Shown here piece by piece: positions 42,625 to 51,422 of a DNA stretch of 64,000 nt (position 1 is the first letter of the stretch; each line of letters starts with the position of its first letter). The position numbers were made by a program, and so were the translations under genes. This DNA comes from Streptomyces sp. JH34 (GTDB taxonomy: Bacteria; Actinomycetota; Actinomycetes; Streptomycetales; Streptomycetaceae), in assembly GCF_029428875.1 (NCBI RefSeq), contig NZ_JAJSOO010000001.1, positions 4,216,001 to 4,280,000 of the forward strand. Reading direction: 5' to 3'. Below the pieces are notes generated by a model, which searched no databases, was not told the DNA's origin, and worked only from the letters and a program-made list of their open reading frames with translations.

Positions 42625-42663
42625 GTGCGGTTCTGTTTAGAGGGCCTCACATGGAGGAGCCTG

Positions 42664-43707
42664 GTGAAGAAGACGGTTACGACCCTCGCCGACGGCCGCG
42701 AGCTGATCTACTACGACTCCGCGGACGACACCGTCCGCGACGCCGTCGACCCCCGGCCGCTGGATGCCGTCTCGACGTCCTCGGAGATCCGCCGCGACCC
42801 CCTGCTCGGCGACTCGGTGGCCATCGCCTCGCACCGGCAGGGACGCACCTACCACCCGCCGGCCGACGAGTGCCCGCTCTGCCCCTCACGCGAGGGCCGT
42901 CAGAGCGAGATCCCCGACACGGACTACGACGTCGCCGTCTTCGAGAACCGCTTCCCCTCCCTCGCCGGTGACTCCGGCCGCTGCGAGGTCGTCTGCTTCA
43001 CCTCCGACCACGACGTGTCTTTCGCCGGCCTCACCGAGGACCAGGCGGCCCTGGTCCTGGAGGCCTGGACCGACCGGACGGCCGACCTCGCCGAGCTCCC
43101 GCAGGTCGCCCAGGTGTTCTGCTTCGAGAACCGGGGCGCCGAGATCGGCGTCACCCTCGGCCACCCGCACGGACAGATCTACGGCTACCCCTTCGTCACC
43201 CCGCGAACCGAGCAGATGCTCCGCTCGATGGAGACCCACCGCGCCGGGACCGGCCGGAACCTCTTCGACGACGTCGTCGCCCGGGAACTGGCCGACGGGG
43301 AACGCGTGGTCCTGGAGACCGAGCACTGGGTCGCCTTCGTGCCGTACGCCGCGCACTGGCCCTACGAGGTCCACCTCCACCCGCGCCGCCGCGTCCCCGA
43401 CCTGCGGGAACTCGACGAGGCCGCGCGCACGGAGTTTCCACAGGTCTATCTGGAACTCTTGAGGCGATTCGACCGGATCTTCGGCCCCGGCCAGCCGCCG
43501 ACCCCGTACATCTCCGCGTGGCACCAGGCCCCCTTCAGGGTGCCCGGCCGTGAGGAGTTCGCGCTGCACCTCGAGTTGTTCACCATCAGGCGGACCACCG
43601 GCAAGCTGAAGTTCCTCGCGGGCTCCGAGTCCGGCATGGGAGTGTTCATCAACGACGTGCCGCCGGAGGCCGCGGCCCAGCGACTGCGAGAGGTAGCGAG
43701 CGAGTGA
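42664..43707 (+). CDS. galT: Galactose-1-phosphate uridylyltransferase
   Basis: A 347-residue GalT of the Leloir pathway, exchanging UMP between UDP-glucose and galactose-1-phosphate. CPLCP near residue 78 binds metal, and the active-site HPHGQ has His167 and the nucleophile His169. AWHQAPF near 284 and LHLELFTIRRT near 303 complete the fold. GTG 42664 has GGAGGAG six bases ahead. The first gene of galT-galE-galK, it overlaps galE by 4 bp (GTGA). Very close to the S. lividans sequence as I remember it. Confidence 0.96.
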   Translation: MKKTVTTLADGRELIYYDSADDTVRDAVDPRPLDAVSTSSEIRRDPLLGDSVAIASHRQGRTYHPPADECPLCPSREGRQSEIPDTDYDVAVFENRFPSLAGDSGRCEVVCFTSDHDVSFAGLTEDQAALVLEAWTDRTADLAELPQVAQVFCFENRGAEIGVTLGHPHGQIYGYPFVTPRTEQMLRSMETHRAGTGRNLFDDVVARELADGERVVLETEHWVAFVPYAAHWPYEVHLHPRRRVPDLRELDEAARTEFPQVYLELLRRFDRIFGPGQPPTPYISAWHQAPFRVPGREEFALHLELFTIRRTTGKLKFLAGSESGMGVFINDVPPEAAAQRLREVASE

Positions 43708-44684
43708 GCAACACCGCCAAGAAGTACCTGGTGACGGGTGGCGCGGGATACGTCGGCAGCGTCGTCGCCGCACACCTGCTGGAGGCCGGTCACCGCGTGA
43801 CCGTCCTCGACGACCTGTCGACCGGCTTCCGTGAGGGCGTCCCCGAGGGCGCCGAGTTCATCGAGGGCCGTATCCAGGACGCCGCCGAGTGGCTGGACGC
43901 GTCCTACGACGGCGTGCTGCACTTCGCCGCGTTCTCCCAGGTCGGAGAGTCCGTCGCCGACCCCGAGAAGTACTGGGTCAACAACGTCGGCGGCACCACC
44001 GCCCTGCTCGCCGCCATGCGCGACGCGGGCGTGCGGACCCTGGTGTTCTCCTCCACCGCCGCGACCTACGGCGAGCCGGTCTCCAGCCCCATCACGGAGA
44101 CCGACCCCACCGCCCCCACCAGCCCCTACGGCGCCTCCAAGCTCGCCGTCGACCACATGATCAGCGGCGAGGCGACCGCCCACGGACTGGCCGCCGTCTC
44201 CCTGCGGTACTTCAACGTCGCCGGCGCCTACGGCAGCTGCGGCGAGCGCCACAGCCCCGAGTCGCACCTCATCCCCCTGGTCCTCCAGGTCGCCCTCGGG
44301 CAGCGCGAGTCGATCTCCGTCTACGGCGACGACTACCCGACCCCGGACGGCACCTGCGTACGCGACTACATCCACGTCGCCGACCTCGCCGAGGCCCACC
44401 TGCTCGCCCTGGAGGCGGCCACCGCCGGCGAGCACCTCATCTGCAACCTCGGCAACGGCAACGGCTTCTCCGTGCGCGAGGTCATCGAGACCGTCCGCCA
44501 GGTCACCGGCCACCCTGTCCCCGAGACCGCCGCACCCCGGCGCGGGGGCGACCCGGCCGTCCTCGTCGCCTCCGCCGCCTCCGCCAGGAAGCGGCTCGGC
44601 TGGCAGCCGTCGCGCGCCGACCTGGCCGCCATCGTCGCCGACGCGTGGACGTTCGCCCGCCGAGAGGAACCCACCGCACCATGA
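43704..44684 (+). CDS. galE: UDP-glucose 4-epimerase
   Basis: A 326-residue extended SDR: NAD motif VTGGAGYVGS at residues 10-19, catalytic SST-type serine in VFSSTAATYGE near 116, and Tyr142/Lys146 in SPYGASK. It regenerates UDP-glucose from UDP-galactose for GalT and also provides UDP-galactose. Coupled by 4-bp overlaps to galT and galK. Length and motifs normal. Confidence 0.96.
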   Translation: MSNTAKKYLVTGGAGYVGSVVAAHLLEAGHRVTVLDDLSTGFREGVPEGAEFIEGRIQDAAEWLDASYDGVLHFAAFSQVGESVADPEKYWVNNVGGTTALLAAMRDAGVRTLVFSSTAATYGEPVSSPITETDPTAPTSPYGASKLAVDHMISGEATAHGLAAVSLRYFNVAGAYGSCGERHSPESHLIPLVLQVALGQRESISVYGDDYPTPDGTCVRDYIHVADLAEAHLLALEAATAGEHLICNLGNGNGFSVREVIETVRQVTGHPVPETAAPRRGGDPAVLVASAASARKRLGWQPSRADLAAIVADAWTFARREEPTAP

Positions 44685-45856
44685 CCGACAACGCCGAGCT
44701 GACCGCCTCCTTCACCGAGCTGTACGGGGCCGCCCCCGAGGGGATATGGGCGGCACCCGGGCGGGTGAACCTGATCGGTGAGTACACCGACTTCAACGGC
44801 GGCTTCGTCATGCCGCTCGCCCTCCCGCACCACGCCCGCGCGGCCGTCGCCCGCCGCACGGACGGACAGCTGCGCCTGCACTCCACCGACGTACCGGGCG
44901 GGGTCGTCTCCCTGCGCGTGGACGAGCTCGCCCCGCACTCCGGCCACGGCTGGGCCGCCTACCCCGCGGGTGTCGTCTGGGCGCTCCGCGAGGCCGGCCA
45001 CCAGGTCACCGGCGCGGACATCCAGCTCACCTCCACCGTGCCCGTCGGCGCCGGCCTCTCCTCCTCGGCCGCCCTGGAGGTCGTCACCGCGCTCGCTTTG
45101 AACGACCTCTTCGAGCTGGGGCTCAGCGCCCCGGAGGTCGCCGTGCTCGGCCAGCGCGCCGAGAACGACTTCGTCGGCGTTCCCTGCGGCGTCATGGACC
45201 AGATGGCCTCGGCGTGCTGCACCGAGGGCCACGCCCTGTACCTCGACACCCGCGACCTCACCCAGCGCCAGGTCCCCTTCGACCTCGCCGCGCACGGGCT
45301 GCGGCTGCTCGTCGTCGACACCCGGGTCAAGCACGCCCTCGGCGACGGCGCGTACGCGGAGCGCCGGGCCGGCTGCGAGGCGGGGGCCCGGGCACTCGGC
45401 ATCGACATGCTGCGCGACCTTCCGTACGAGGACCTGGGAACGGCCCTGGAGACACTCGTGGCGGCCGGCGAGGACGAGTCGGTCGTGCGTTACGTCCGCC
45501 ACGTGGTGAGCGACAACCACCGGGTGGAGCAGGTCATCGCCCTGCTCGACGGGGGCGACGTGCGCGCGGCGGGCCCGGTCCTCAACGAGGGGCACGCATC
45601 GCTGCGCGACGACCTGCGGGTCTCCTGCCCGGAACTGGACCTCGTGGTCTCCGCGGCGAACGCGGCCGGGGCGCTCGGGGCACGGATGACCGGGGGCGGC
45701 TTCGGCGGCTCGGCGGTCGTACTCGTGGAGGAGGCCATGGCCGACACCGTCGCCAAGGCCGTCACGGAGGCCTTCGGCGCGGCCGGTCACGCCGCCCCAG
45801 GAGTCTTCCCCGCGGTTCCCTCCGCCGGGGCCCGGCGGGTCGCTCCAGCTGCTTGA
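44681..45856 (+). CDS. galK: Galactokinase
   Basis: A 391-residue GHMP kinase. The galactokinase signature GRVNLIGEYTDFNGG is at residues 27-41, the ATP loop PVGAGLSSSAALE near 120-132, and the C-terminal motif MTGGGFGGSAVVLVE near 336-350. Phosphorylates galactose with ATP. Last gene of the operon; its 3' end (95 bp) is overlapped by the antisense C-terminal extension of an acetyltransferase gene. Confidence 0.96.
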   Translation: MTDNAELTASFTELYGAAPEGIWAAPGRVNLIGEYTDFNGGFVMPLALPHHARAAVARRTDGQLRLHSTDVPGGVVSLRVDELAPHSGHGWAAYPAGVVWALREAGHQVTGADIQLTSTVPVGAGLSSSAALEVVTALALNDLFELGLSAPEVAVLGQRAENDFVGVPCGVMDQMASACCTEGHALYLDTRDLTQRQVPFDLAAHGLRLLVVDTRVKHALGDGAYAERRAGCEAGARALGIDMLRDLPYEDLGTALETLVAAGEDESVVRYVRHVVSDNHRVEQVIALLDGGDVRAAGPVLNEGHASLRDDLRVSCPELDLVVSAANAAGALGARMTGGGFGGSAVVLVEEAMADTVAKAVTEAFGAAGHAAPGVFPAVPSAGARRVAPAA

Positions 45857-46283
45857 CCAGGATGAACTCCGCGACGCCGGGCGGGTAGTCCTCCACCTCG
45901 CCGACCACCTCGTACCCCTGCTTCCGGTAGAAGTCCGGGGCCTGGAACCCCCAGGTCTCCAGCCGGGAGCGGGTACAGGCCCGGTCCTCGCGGGCGAGGC
46001 GCTCCGCCTCGGCGAGCAGCCGCGCGCCGAGGCCGAGCCCGCGGTGGCGGCCGTCGACCCAGAGCAGGTCCACATGGAGCCAGTACGCCCAGGTCCGTCC
46101 GCTCAGGCCGCCGGCCAGCCCGCCCGCGTCGTCCAGGAGCCAGACGTCCAGCGGGACTTCGTGCCCGGCGGAGGTGGAGTGCAGGGCGCGCAGCTCCGGT
46201 GAACCGTCCCAGTTGTCGGCGTGCAGTCGACGGCCCAGCAGAATACGACGTTCCTTGTCCACTTCGGTCTCAAGACGGAACAT
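45762..46283 (-). CDS. GNAT-family N-acetyltransferase with a C-terminal extension into galK
   Basis: A 173-residue GNAT protein: WAYWLHVDLLWVDGRHRGLGLGARLLAEAE has the acetyl-CoA loop near 77, and RLETWGFQAPDFYRKQGYEVVGE is the typical C-terminal strand and helix. After EFILVKQLE the family normally ends, but here about 27 further residues, rich in Arg and Pro, run antisense into galK. The extension looks like read-through past a lost stop codon. ATG 46283 is chosen by AGGGTG spacing. Confidence 0.85.
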   Translation of the reverse strand: MFRLETEVDKERRILLGRRLHADNWDGSPELRALHSTSAGHEVPLDVWLLDDAGGLAGGLSGRTWAYWLHVDLLWVDGRHRGLGLGARLLAEAERLAREDRACTRSRLETWGFQAPDFYRKQGYEVVGEVEDYPPGVAEFILVKQLERPAGPRRREPRGRLLGRRDRPRRRPP

Positions 46284-46565
46284 GAACAACACCCTAAACA
46301 CGATGGGTGGTCAGTTCCGCGAATCCCCTTCCGGCGCCCACCGCCCGCCGTACGCTGATGCTCAGCACCGGTGGGGGCCGGTGCCGTTTCAGGGGACGAG
46401 ACAGTCGGACACGACGCCCGGGGCGGGTGGCGGCCGGCACACGGCGGCGGCCGTGCGCCGGCGGTTCACCGGAGCGCTCCGGGGGTCGTGTCCGCCGCGG
46501 TCCGTCCCCGCCGGGGCCGGTCACGCACGGGGTGCCCCAGGAGTTCACACAGCATGGGGGTGTCT

Positions 46566-47360
46566 GTGGCGCGTATCCGGGTTCTGGTGGTCGACGACCA
46601 CCGCATCTTTGCCGAGTCCCTCGCCGCCGCGCTCGCGGCCGAACCGGACGTCGACGTGTCCGCCGCGGGCAGCGGCCCGGCCGCGCTGCGGTGTCTGGAG
46701 CGTGCGGCCGCGGAGGGACGCCGCTACGACGTGATGCTGGTCGACGCCGATCTGGGTGTCCTCGCCCCTTCCGGCGCCCGTACCGTTCCCGCGCCGCGCG
46801 GCGCTCCGGACGGCGCACCGGCCGTCGGCCCCGTGGCCGGCCTCGTCGACGGCATCTCGCTGGTGGCCGGGGTGCGTTCGGGGCAGCCGCACATCCGGAC
46901 GGTGGTGCTCGCCGAGAGGGACGATCCGCGCAGGGCCGCGGCCGCCCTGCAGGCCGGGGCGTCGGGCTGGGTGGCCAAGGACTGTTCGCTGCAGCGTCTG
47001 CTGACCGTCATACGGGGTGTGCTGCGCGACGAGACGCATCTGCCGGCCGCCCTGCTGACGGGTGTCCTGCGGGAGCTGACGGCGGCGCGCAAGCACCGCA
47101 CCGAGAGCGAGCAGCTCGTCGAGTCGCTGACGCCCCGCGAGCGTGAGGTCCTGCGCTGCATGGTGGCGGGTCTGGGCCGCAAGGCGGTCGCGGAGCGGCT
47201 GTTCCTGTCGCCGCACACGGTGCGCACGCACATGCAGAACGTGCTGGGGAAGCTGGGCGTGCACTCGACCCTGGCCGCCGTGGCGCTGGCCCGTCGGGCC
47301 GGGGTGGGCCCCGCCTCGCTAACCGGGGACGTTGTCGAACGGGGCGGTCAGCTGGCGTAG
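46566..47360 (+). CDS. LuxR-family response regulator
   Basis: A 264-residue regulator. The receiver keeps Asp10-Asp11 and the phosphorylatable Asp60 (VMLVDADLG) and has the conserved Lys in GWVAKD. A Pro/Ala/Gly-rich insert of about 30 residues follows Asp60. The LuxR helix-turn-helix is LTPREREVLRCMVAGLGRKAVAERLFLSPHTVRTH. Starts at GTG 46566, ATG 46554 and GTG 46560 are all possible; GGGGG favours 46566. No kinase is adjacent. Its 3' end overlaps the convergent tamR by 42 bp. Confidence 0.88.
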   Translation: MARIRVLVVDDHRIFAESLAAALAAEPDVDVSAAGSGPAALRCLERAAAEGRRYDVMLVDADLGVLAPSGARTVPAPRGAPDGAPAVGPVAGLVDGISLVAGVRSGQPHIRTVVLAERDDPRRAAAALQAGASGWVAKDCSLQRLLTVIRGVLRDETHLPAALLTGVLRELTAARKHRTESEQLVESLTPREREVLRCMVAGLGRKAVAERLFLSPHTVRTHMQNVLGKLGVHSTLAAVALARRAGVGPASLTGDVVERGGQLA

Positions 47361-47816
47361 CAGTCCGGCGAGTTCGGCCCGCTGCCGGCGGGAGAGCTCG
47401 CCCAGGATGGCGCGCTCCTGGTCGAGCAGCCCGGCCAGCGACTGGTCGGCCTTGTCGCGGCCCAGGTCGGTCAGCCGGACCAGGACGCCGCGGCGGTCGT
47501 TCGGGTCGGGCAGCCGTTCAACCAGGTTCTTCTTCGTCAGACGGTCGATGCGGTTGGTCATCGTGCCCGAGGTGACCAGCGTCTGCGTGAGCAACTGGCC
47601 GGGGGAGAGCTGGTACGGCGCTCCGGCGCGGCGCAGCGACGTCAGGACGTCGAATTCCCAGGGCTCCAGCTGGTGCTCGGCGAAGGCGATCCTGCGGGCC
47701 CTGTCCAGGTGCCGGGCCAGGCGGGAGACGCGGCTCAGGACCTCGAGTGGTTCCACGTCGAGGTCAGGGCGCTCGCGGCGCCATGCAGCGACCAGTCGGT
47801 CGACCTCGTCCTCCAT
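47319..47816 (-). CDS. tamR: MarR-family regulator, probable TamR
   Basis: A 165-residue winged-helix protein: HQLEPWEFDVLTSLRRAG, QLLTQTLVTSGTMTNRIDRLTKKNLVERLPDPNDRRGVLVRLTDLG. It is divergent from a trans-aconitate methyltransferase gene, the arrangement known for TamR of S. coelicolor, which is released from DNA by citrate, aconitates and isocitrate. Two CTTGA-N2-TCAAG operators lie in the shared region. ATG 47816 has no good ribosome site ahead, so the start could be different. Confidence 0.87.
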   Translation of the reverse strand: MEDEVDRLVAAWRRERPDLDVEPLEVLSRVSRLARHLDRARRIAFAEHQLEPWEFDVLTSLRRAGAPYQLSPGQLLTQTLVTSGTMTNRIDRLTKKNLVERLPDPNDRRGVLVRLTDLGRDKADQSLAGLLDQERAILGELSRRQRAELAGLLRQLTAPFDNVPG

Positions 47817-47852
47817 GTCGATCAGTGTAGAGGGTCCCTCGACATGAAGTCT

Positions 47853-47880
47853 CTTGAATTCAAGTGTCTTGACATCAAGA
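47853..47880. promoter_or_regulatory. Double TamR operator
   Basis: CTTGAATTCAAG (47853-47864) and TCTTGACATCAAGA (47867-47880): two copies of CTTGA-N2-TCAAG spaced 15 bp start to start, between tamR and tam. They would let one regulator silence both genes. Confidence 0.8.
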
Positions 47881-47903
47881 GATACTCGTGATGATTCTGG
47901 CCC

Positions 47904-48701
47904 ATGACCGCACCGACCTGGGACCCCCAGCAGTACCTCCGCCACGCCGACCACCGCACCCGGCCCTTCCGCGACCTCCTGGCCCACATCGGGCCCCTGC
48001 CCCACGAACCGGCCCCCCGCATCGCCGACCTCGGCTGCGGCGCCGGGAACGTCACCACGCTCCTCGGTGACCGCTGGCCCGCCGCCCGCATCACGGGATA
48101 CGACAGCTCACCCCACATGCTCGAACGGGCCCGCACCCACGCAGGCCCCCTCCTCGACTTCGCCGAGGCCGACGCCGGCACCTGGACGCCCACCGAGACC
48201 TACGACCTCATCGTCTCCAACGCCCTCCTCCAGTGGGTCCCCGGCCACACCGCCCGCTTCCCCCACTGGCTGGACGCGCTCACCCCCGGCGGCACCCTCG
48301 CCTTCCAGGTCCCCGGCAACTTCGACGCCCCCAGCCACACCCTCATGCGGGAACTCGCCGAATCCCCCCGCTGGCACGACCGCCTCGCCGGCCTCCTGCG
48401 CCACGCAGACGCCGTACACACCCCGGCGCACTACCTGGAGCAGCTCACCGCGCCCGGACGCACCGCCGACGTCTGGGAGACCACCTACCTGCACCTCCTG
48501 AAGGGCGAGGACCCCGTCCTCGACTGGGTCAAGGGCACCGGCCTGCGCCCCCTCCTCGACGCCCTCGCCGACGACCCCGAGGCCCGCGACGCCTTCCTCG
48601 CCGAGTACCGCGACCTGCTGCGCACCGCCTACCCGGCGGGCCCGCACGGCACGGTGTTCCCGTTCCGCCGGATCTTCGCCGTCACCCGCACCGCCGGGTG
48701 A
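47904..48701 (+). CDS. tam: Trans-aconitate 2-methyltransferase
   Basis: A 265-residue SAM methyltransferase: TWDPQQYLRHADHRTRPFRDLL at the start and SAM motif IADLGCGAGNVT at 40-51, with SNALLQWVP near 104 and the Tam-specific RTAYP...FPFRRIFAV ending. It esterifies trans-aconitate, an inhibitor of aconitase formed spontaneously from cis-aconitate, protecting the citric acid cycle. ATG 47904 is about 24 bp after the operator, so TamR binding would block transcription. Third codon positions are extremely C-rich. Confidence 0.93.
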   Translation: MTAPTWDPQQYLRHADHRTRPFRDLLAHIGPLPHEPAPRIADLGCGAGNVTTLLGDRWPAARITGYDSSPHMLERARTHAGPLLDFAEADAGTWTPTETYDLIVSNALLQWVPGHTARFPHWLDALTPGGTLAFQVPGNFDAPSHTLMRELAESPRWHDRLAGLLRHADAVHTPAHYLEQLTAPGRTADVWETTYLHLLKGEDPVLDWVKGTGLRPLLDALADDPEARDAFLAEYRDLLRTAYPAGPHGTVFPFRRIFAVTRTAG

Positions 48702-48718
48702 CCTCGGCCGCCGCGCGC

Positions 48719-49321
48719 TCAGAGCGCGTCGAGCGCCTCCGGCGAGATGTCGAGGTCGACGGGGAACGGGACCCCGGTCTTCAGCCGGTCGTGGTGGATG
48801 CCCGTCAGGGCGTACGCCTTGTTCACGGGGTCCAGCTCGTAGACCCGCACCACCGGATGCCGGTCGCTCCCGGCCATCTCGACCAGCCAGAAGTTCAAGA
48901 TGCCCGCCGCGGCGTACTTCTGCGGCTTGGTGTCACGGTCACGGGCCTCGGAGTCGGGGGAGACCACCTCGACGGCGAGGAGCACGTCGGCCGCCTCGAA
49001 ACGGGTCAGCTCCCGCCCCGTGACCGCCTCGGCCCGCACGACGCAGACATCCGGCTCGGGGGCGTTGCGCCGGTCGAGGACGACGGTCATCTCCCTGACG
49101 ATCTTCAAGTCGCGTGGCGCACTGCTGCGCAACCCGTACGTCAGCAGGTCGATCATCCGGCTGTGAAAGATGCGCTGCGGACTCACAAAAACCAGGCTCC
49201 CGTCGAGCAATTCCGTGTGCGGCGGGAGATCGGGCAGCGTGAACAGGTCGTCCACGGTGTATCCGTCCTGCGGGGGCACCGGCCAGCGGCTGCTGTGCCC
49301 GGCGATCGGCTCGGCGGTCAT
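48719..49321 (-). CDS. Uma2-family (DUF820) putative endonuclease
   Basis: A 200-residue protein of the Uma2 family, with a PD-(D/E)XK nuclease-like core: TELLDGSLVFVSPQ, EPDVCVVRAE, LLAVEVVSPDSEARDRDTKPQKYAAAGI. The ATG at 49321 is preferred because GGGAGG lies five bases ahead; an upstream ATG at 49333 overlaps that site. Streptomyces carry dozens of these genes and their role is unresolved. It converges on tam with only 17 bp between stops. Confidence 0.88.
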   Translation of the reverse strand: MTAEPIAGHSSRWPVPPQDGYTVDDLFTLPDLPPHTELLDGSLVFVSPQRIFHSRMIDLLTYGLRSSAPRDLKIVREMTVVLDRRNAPEPDVCVVRAEAVTGRELTRFEAADVLLAVEVVSPDSEARDRDTKPQKYAAAGILNFWLVEMAGSDRHPVVRVYELDPVNKAYALTGIHHDRLKTGVPFPVDLDISPEALDAL

Positions 49322-49424
49322 GATTCCTCCCATGGACGGGATTCTGGTCCTGCTCCACCACAGTAGGGTCCGGTCCGCGGCCGCGTCATCACAACGAGTG
49401 ATCGCGTGCGCACCGCGACCGGGC

Positions 49425-50111
49425 TCAGTTCTTACGGTGGCCTATCAGCCGAGGCTTCGACTCCAGGTTCTCCAGCCCGTGCCACGCCAGATTCACGAGA
49501 TGGGCGGCGACCTCGGCCTTCTTCGGCTTCCGTACGTCCAGCCACCACTGGCCGGTCAGCGCCACCATCCCGACCAGGGCCTGGGCGTACAGCGGGGCCA
49601 GCTTCGGGTCGAAGCCCCGGGCCTTGAACTCCAGGCCCAGGATGTCCTCGACCTGCGTGGCGATGTCGCTGATCAGCGACGCGAAGGTGCCCGTGGACTG
49701 TGCGACCGGGGAGTCGCGGACGAGGATCCGGAAACCGTCGGTGTACGTGTCGATGTAGTCGAGCAGCGCGAACGCGGCCTGCTCCAGCAGCTCACGCGGA
49801 TGCCCCGCGGTGAGCGCGCCCGTCACCAGGTCCAGCAGCTGGCGCATCTCGCGGTCGACCACGACGGCGTACAGGCCCTCCTTGCCGCCGAAGTGCTCGT
49901 ACACCACCGGCTTGGAGACTCCGGCGCGCGCCGCGATCTCCTCCACCGAGGTGCCCTCGAAGCCCTTGTCGGCGAACAGGGCGCGCCCGATGTCCAGGAG
50001 TTGCTCGCGGCGCTCCTTGCCCGTCATGCGGACCCGCCGGACCCGTCGGGTGGGGGCAGGCACGCTCTTCTCGCCGCTTGTGCTTCCGTCGGTCGCCACG
50101 TCGTCAATCAT
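49425..50111 (-). CDS. TetR-family regulator linked to the desaturase
   Basis: A 228-residue TetR protein: RREQLLDIGRALFADKGFEGTSVEEIAARAGVSKPVVYEHFGGKEGL near residues 28-75, then a mainly helical ligand domain. Its start overlaps the stop of the desaturase gene by 4 bp, so it is the second gene of that operon and likely its regulator, binding the inverted repeat ahead of the operon. By position it resembles fatty-acid desaturase regulators of actinobacteria; a ligand such as acyl-CoA is a guess. Confidence 0.92.
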   Translation of the reverse strand: MIDDVATDGSTSGEKSVPAPTRRVRRVRMTGKERREQLLDIGRALFADKGFEGTSVEEIAARAGVSKPVVYEHFGGKEGLYAVVVDREMRQLLDLVTGALTAGHPRELLEQAAFALLDYIDTYTDGFRILVRDSPVAQSTGTFASLISDIATQVEDILGLEFKARGFDPKLAPLYAQALVGMVALTGQWWLDVRKPKKAEVAAHLVNLAWHGLENLESKPRLIGHRKN

Positions 50112-51094
50112 GCCGGGTCGGCGGCCGCGGGCTTGCGCCGGGAGGCGATACGTGAGGCGTCGGGCCACCGGACGTCGTGCGCCCAGCCCAGCTTCTCGAA
50201 CCAGCGGATCAGCCGGGCGCTGGAATCGATCTGCCCCCTCATCACTCCATGACGCGCGCTCGTCGGGTCCGCGTGGTGCAGGTTGTGCCAGGACTCGCCG
50301 CACGAGAGCACGGCCAGCCACCACACGTTCCCGGAGCGGTCACGTGACTTGAAGGGCCGCTTGCCGACCGCGTGACAGATCGAGTTGATCGACCACGTCA
50401 CGTGGTGCAGCAGCGCGACACGGACCAGGGAACCCCAGAAGAAGGCGGTGAACGCACCCCACCACGACATGGTGACCAGGCCGCCGACCAGGGGAGGGAT
50501 CGCCAGTGAGAGGACCGTGAAGCTGAGGAAGTGACGCGAGATCGCGCGGATCGCCGGGTCCCTGACCAGGTCGGGGGCGTACTTCTGCTGCGGCGTCTGC
50601 TCCTCGTTGAACATCCAGCCGATGTGGGCCCACCACAGGCCCTTCATCAGCGCCGGGAGGTTCTCGCCGAACCGCCACGGCGAGTGCGGGTCGCCCTCGG
50701 CGTCGGAGAAGCGGTGGTGCTTGCGGTGGTCGGCCACCCAGCGCACCAGCGGGCCCTCCACCGCCATCGAACCCGCGACGGCCAGGGTGACGCGCAGCGC
50801 ACGGTTCGCCTTGAACGAGCCGTGCGTGAAGTAGCGGTGGAACCCGATCGTCACGCCGTGGCAGCCCCAGTAGTACATGACCACCAGAAGACCCAGGTCG
50901 AGCCAGCTGACACCGCGGCCCCAGGCCAGCGGCACCGCCGCGACCAGGGCCGCGAACGGCACCACGATGAACAGCAGCAGCGCGATCTGCTCGACCGAAC
51001 GCTTCTTGTCGCCGCCCAGCGTGGCCGAGGGGGCTGCTGGGCCGCCTGCCGCCGCGGGCAGGCCGTCGTCGATCACTTCGGGGCTGGTGGGCAT
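50108..51094 (-). CDS. Membrane acyl-CoA/acyl-lipid desaturase
   Basis: A 328-residue delta-9-type desaturase. Three His boxes bind the di-iron centre: HRYFTH (86-91), HRKHH (123-127) and HNLHH (270-274). Four helices flank them (LLLFIVVPFAALVAAVPL, LDLGLLVVMYYWGC, SFTVLSLAIPPLVGGLV and WGAFTAFFWGSLV). It introduces a double bond into fatty acyl chains, adjusting membrane fluidity. ATG 51094. It is divergent from ppc and co-transcribed with its TetR gene. Confidence 0.93.
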   Translation of the reverse strand: MPTSPEVIDDGLPAAAGGPAAPSATLGGDKKRSVEQIALLLFIVVPFAALVAAVPLAWGRGVSWLDLGLLVVMYYWGCHGVTIGFHRYFTHGSFKANRALRVTLAVAGSMAVEGPLVRWVADHRKHHRFSDAEGDPHSPWRFGENLPALMKGLWWAHIGWMFNEEQTPQQKYAPDLVRDPAIRAISRHFLSFTVLSLAIPPLVGGLVTMSWWGAFTAFFWGSLVRVALLHHVTWSINSICHAVGKRPFKSRDRSGNVWWLAVLSCGESWHNLHHADPTSARHGVMRGQIDSSARLIRWFEKLGWAHDVRWPDASRIASRRKPAAADPA

Positions 51095-51422
51095 TGGGGA
51101 GTCCCCTGTGAGGTGAGGAAATATGACGGTATGAGTGGGCTACGCTTCCGTAACCTACGGAAACGTAAGTATGGCAGCGAAGAGGCTCACGACACGAGAC
51201 CACCGCCGCGACCACCCTTGTGCGGCGAGGCACCCCACCCTTCGGGCGCCCCGATCCGGGCCACCCCGCAGGGCAGCGAGCACGCCGGACGGCCGGACAC
51301 CTATCCTGGGTGCGTCGGACAGCGCGGTCCGCACTCTGCACACCCGGGGTGCCCCGTCAGCACCGCGAGCGCCCCGGCCTCCCCTGACAGACGTGCTCAA
51401 CCACTGCAAGGAGCCGCACACT
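51095..51422. other. 328-bp divergent region between desaturase and ppc
   Basis: No gene. It holds the desaturase promoter with an operator-like inverted repeat (51146-51162), and on the other side the ppc promoter and leader; TATCCT at 51302-51307 is a possible -10 element for ppc. Confidence 0.5.
51146..51162. promoter_or_regulatory. Operator-like inverted repeat ahead of the desaturase-tetR operon
   Basis: TTCCGTA-ACC-TACGGAA, exact 7-bp arms, 52 bp before the desaturase start. An overlapping CGTAA half-site follows at 51164. Size and symmetry fit TetR binding. Confidence 0.7.
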
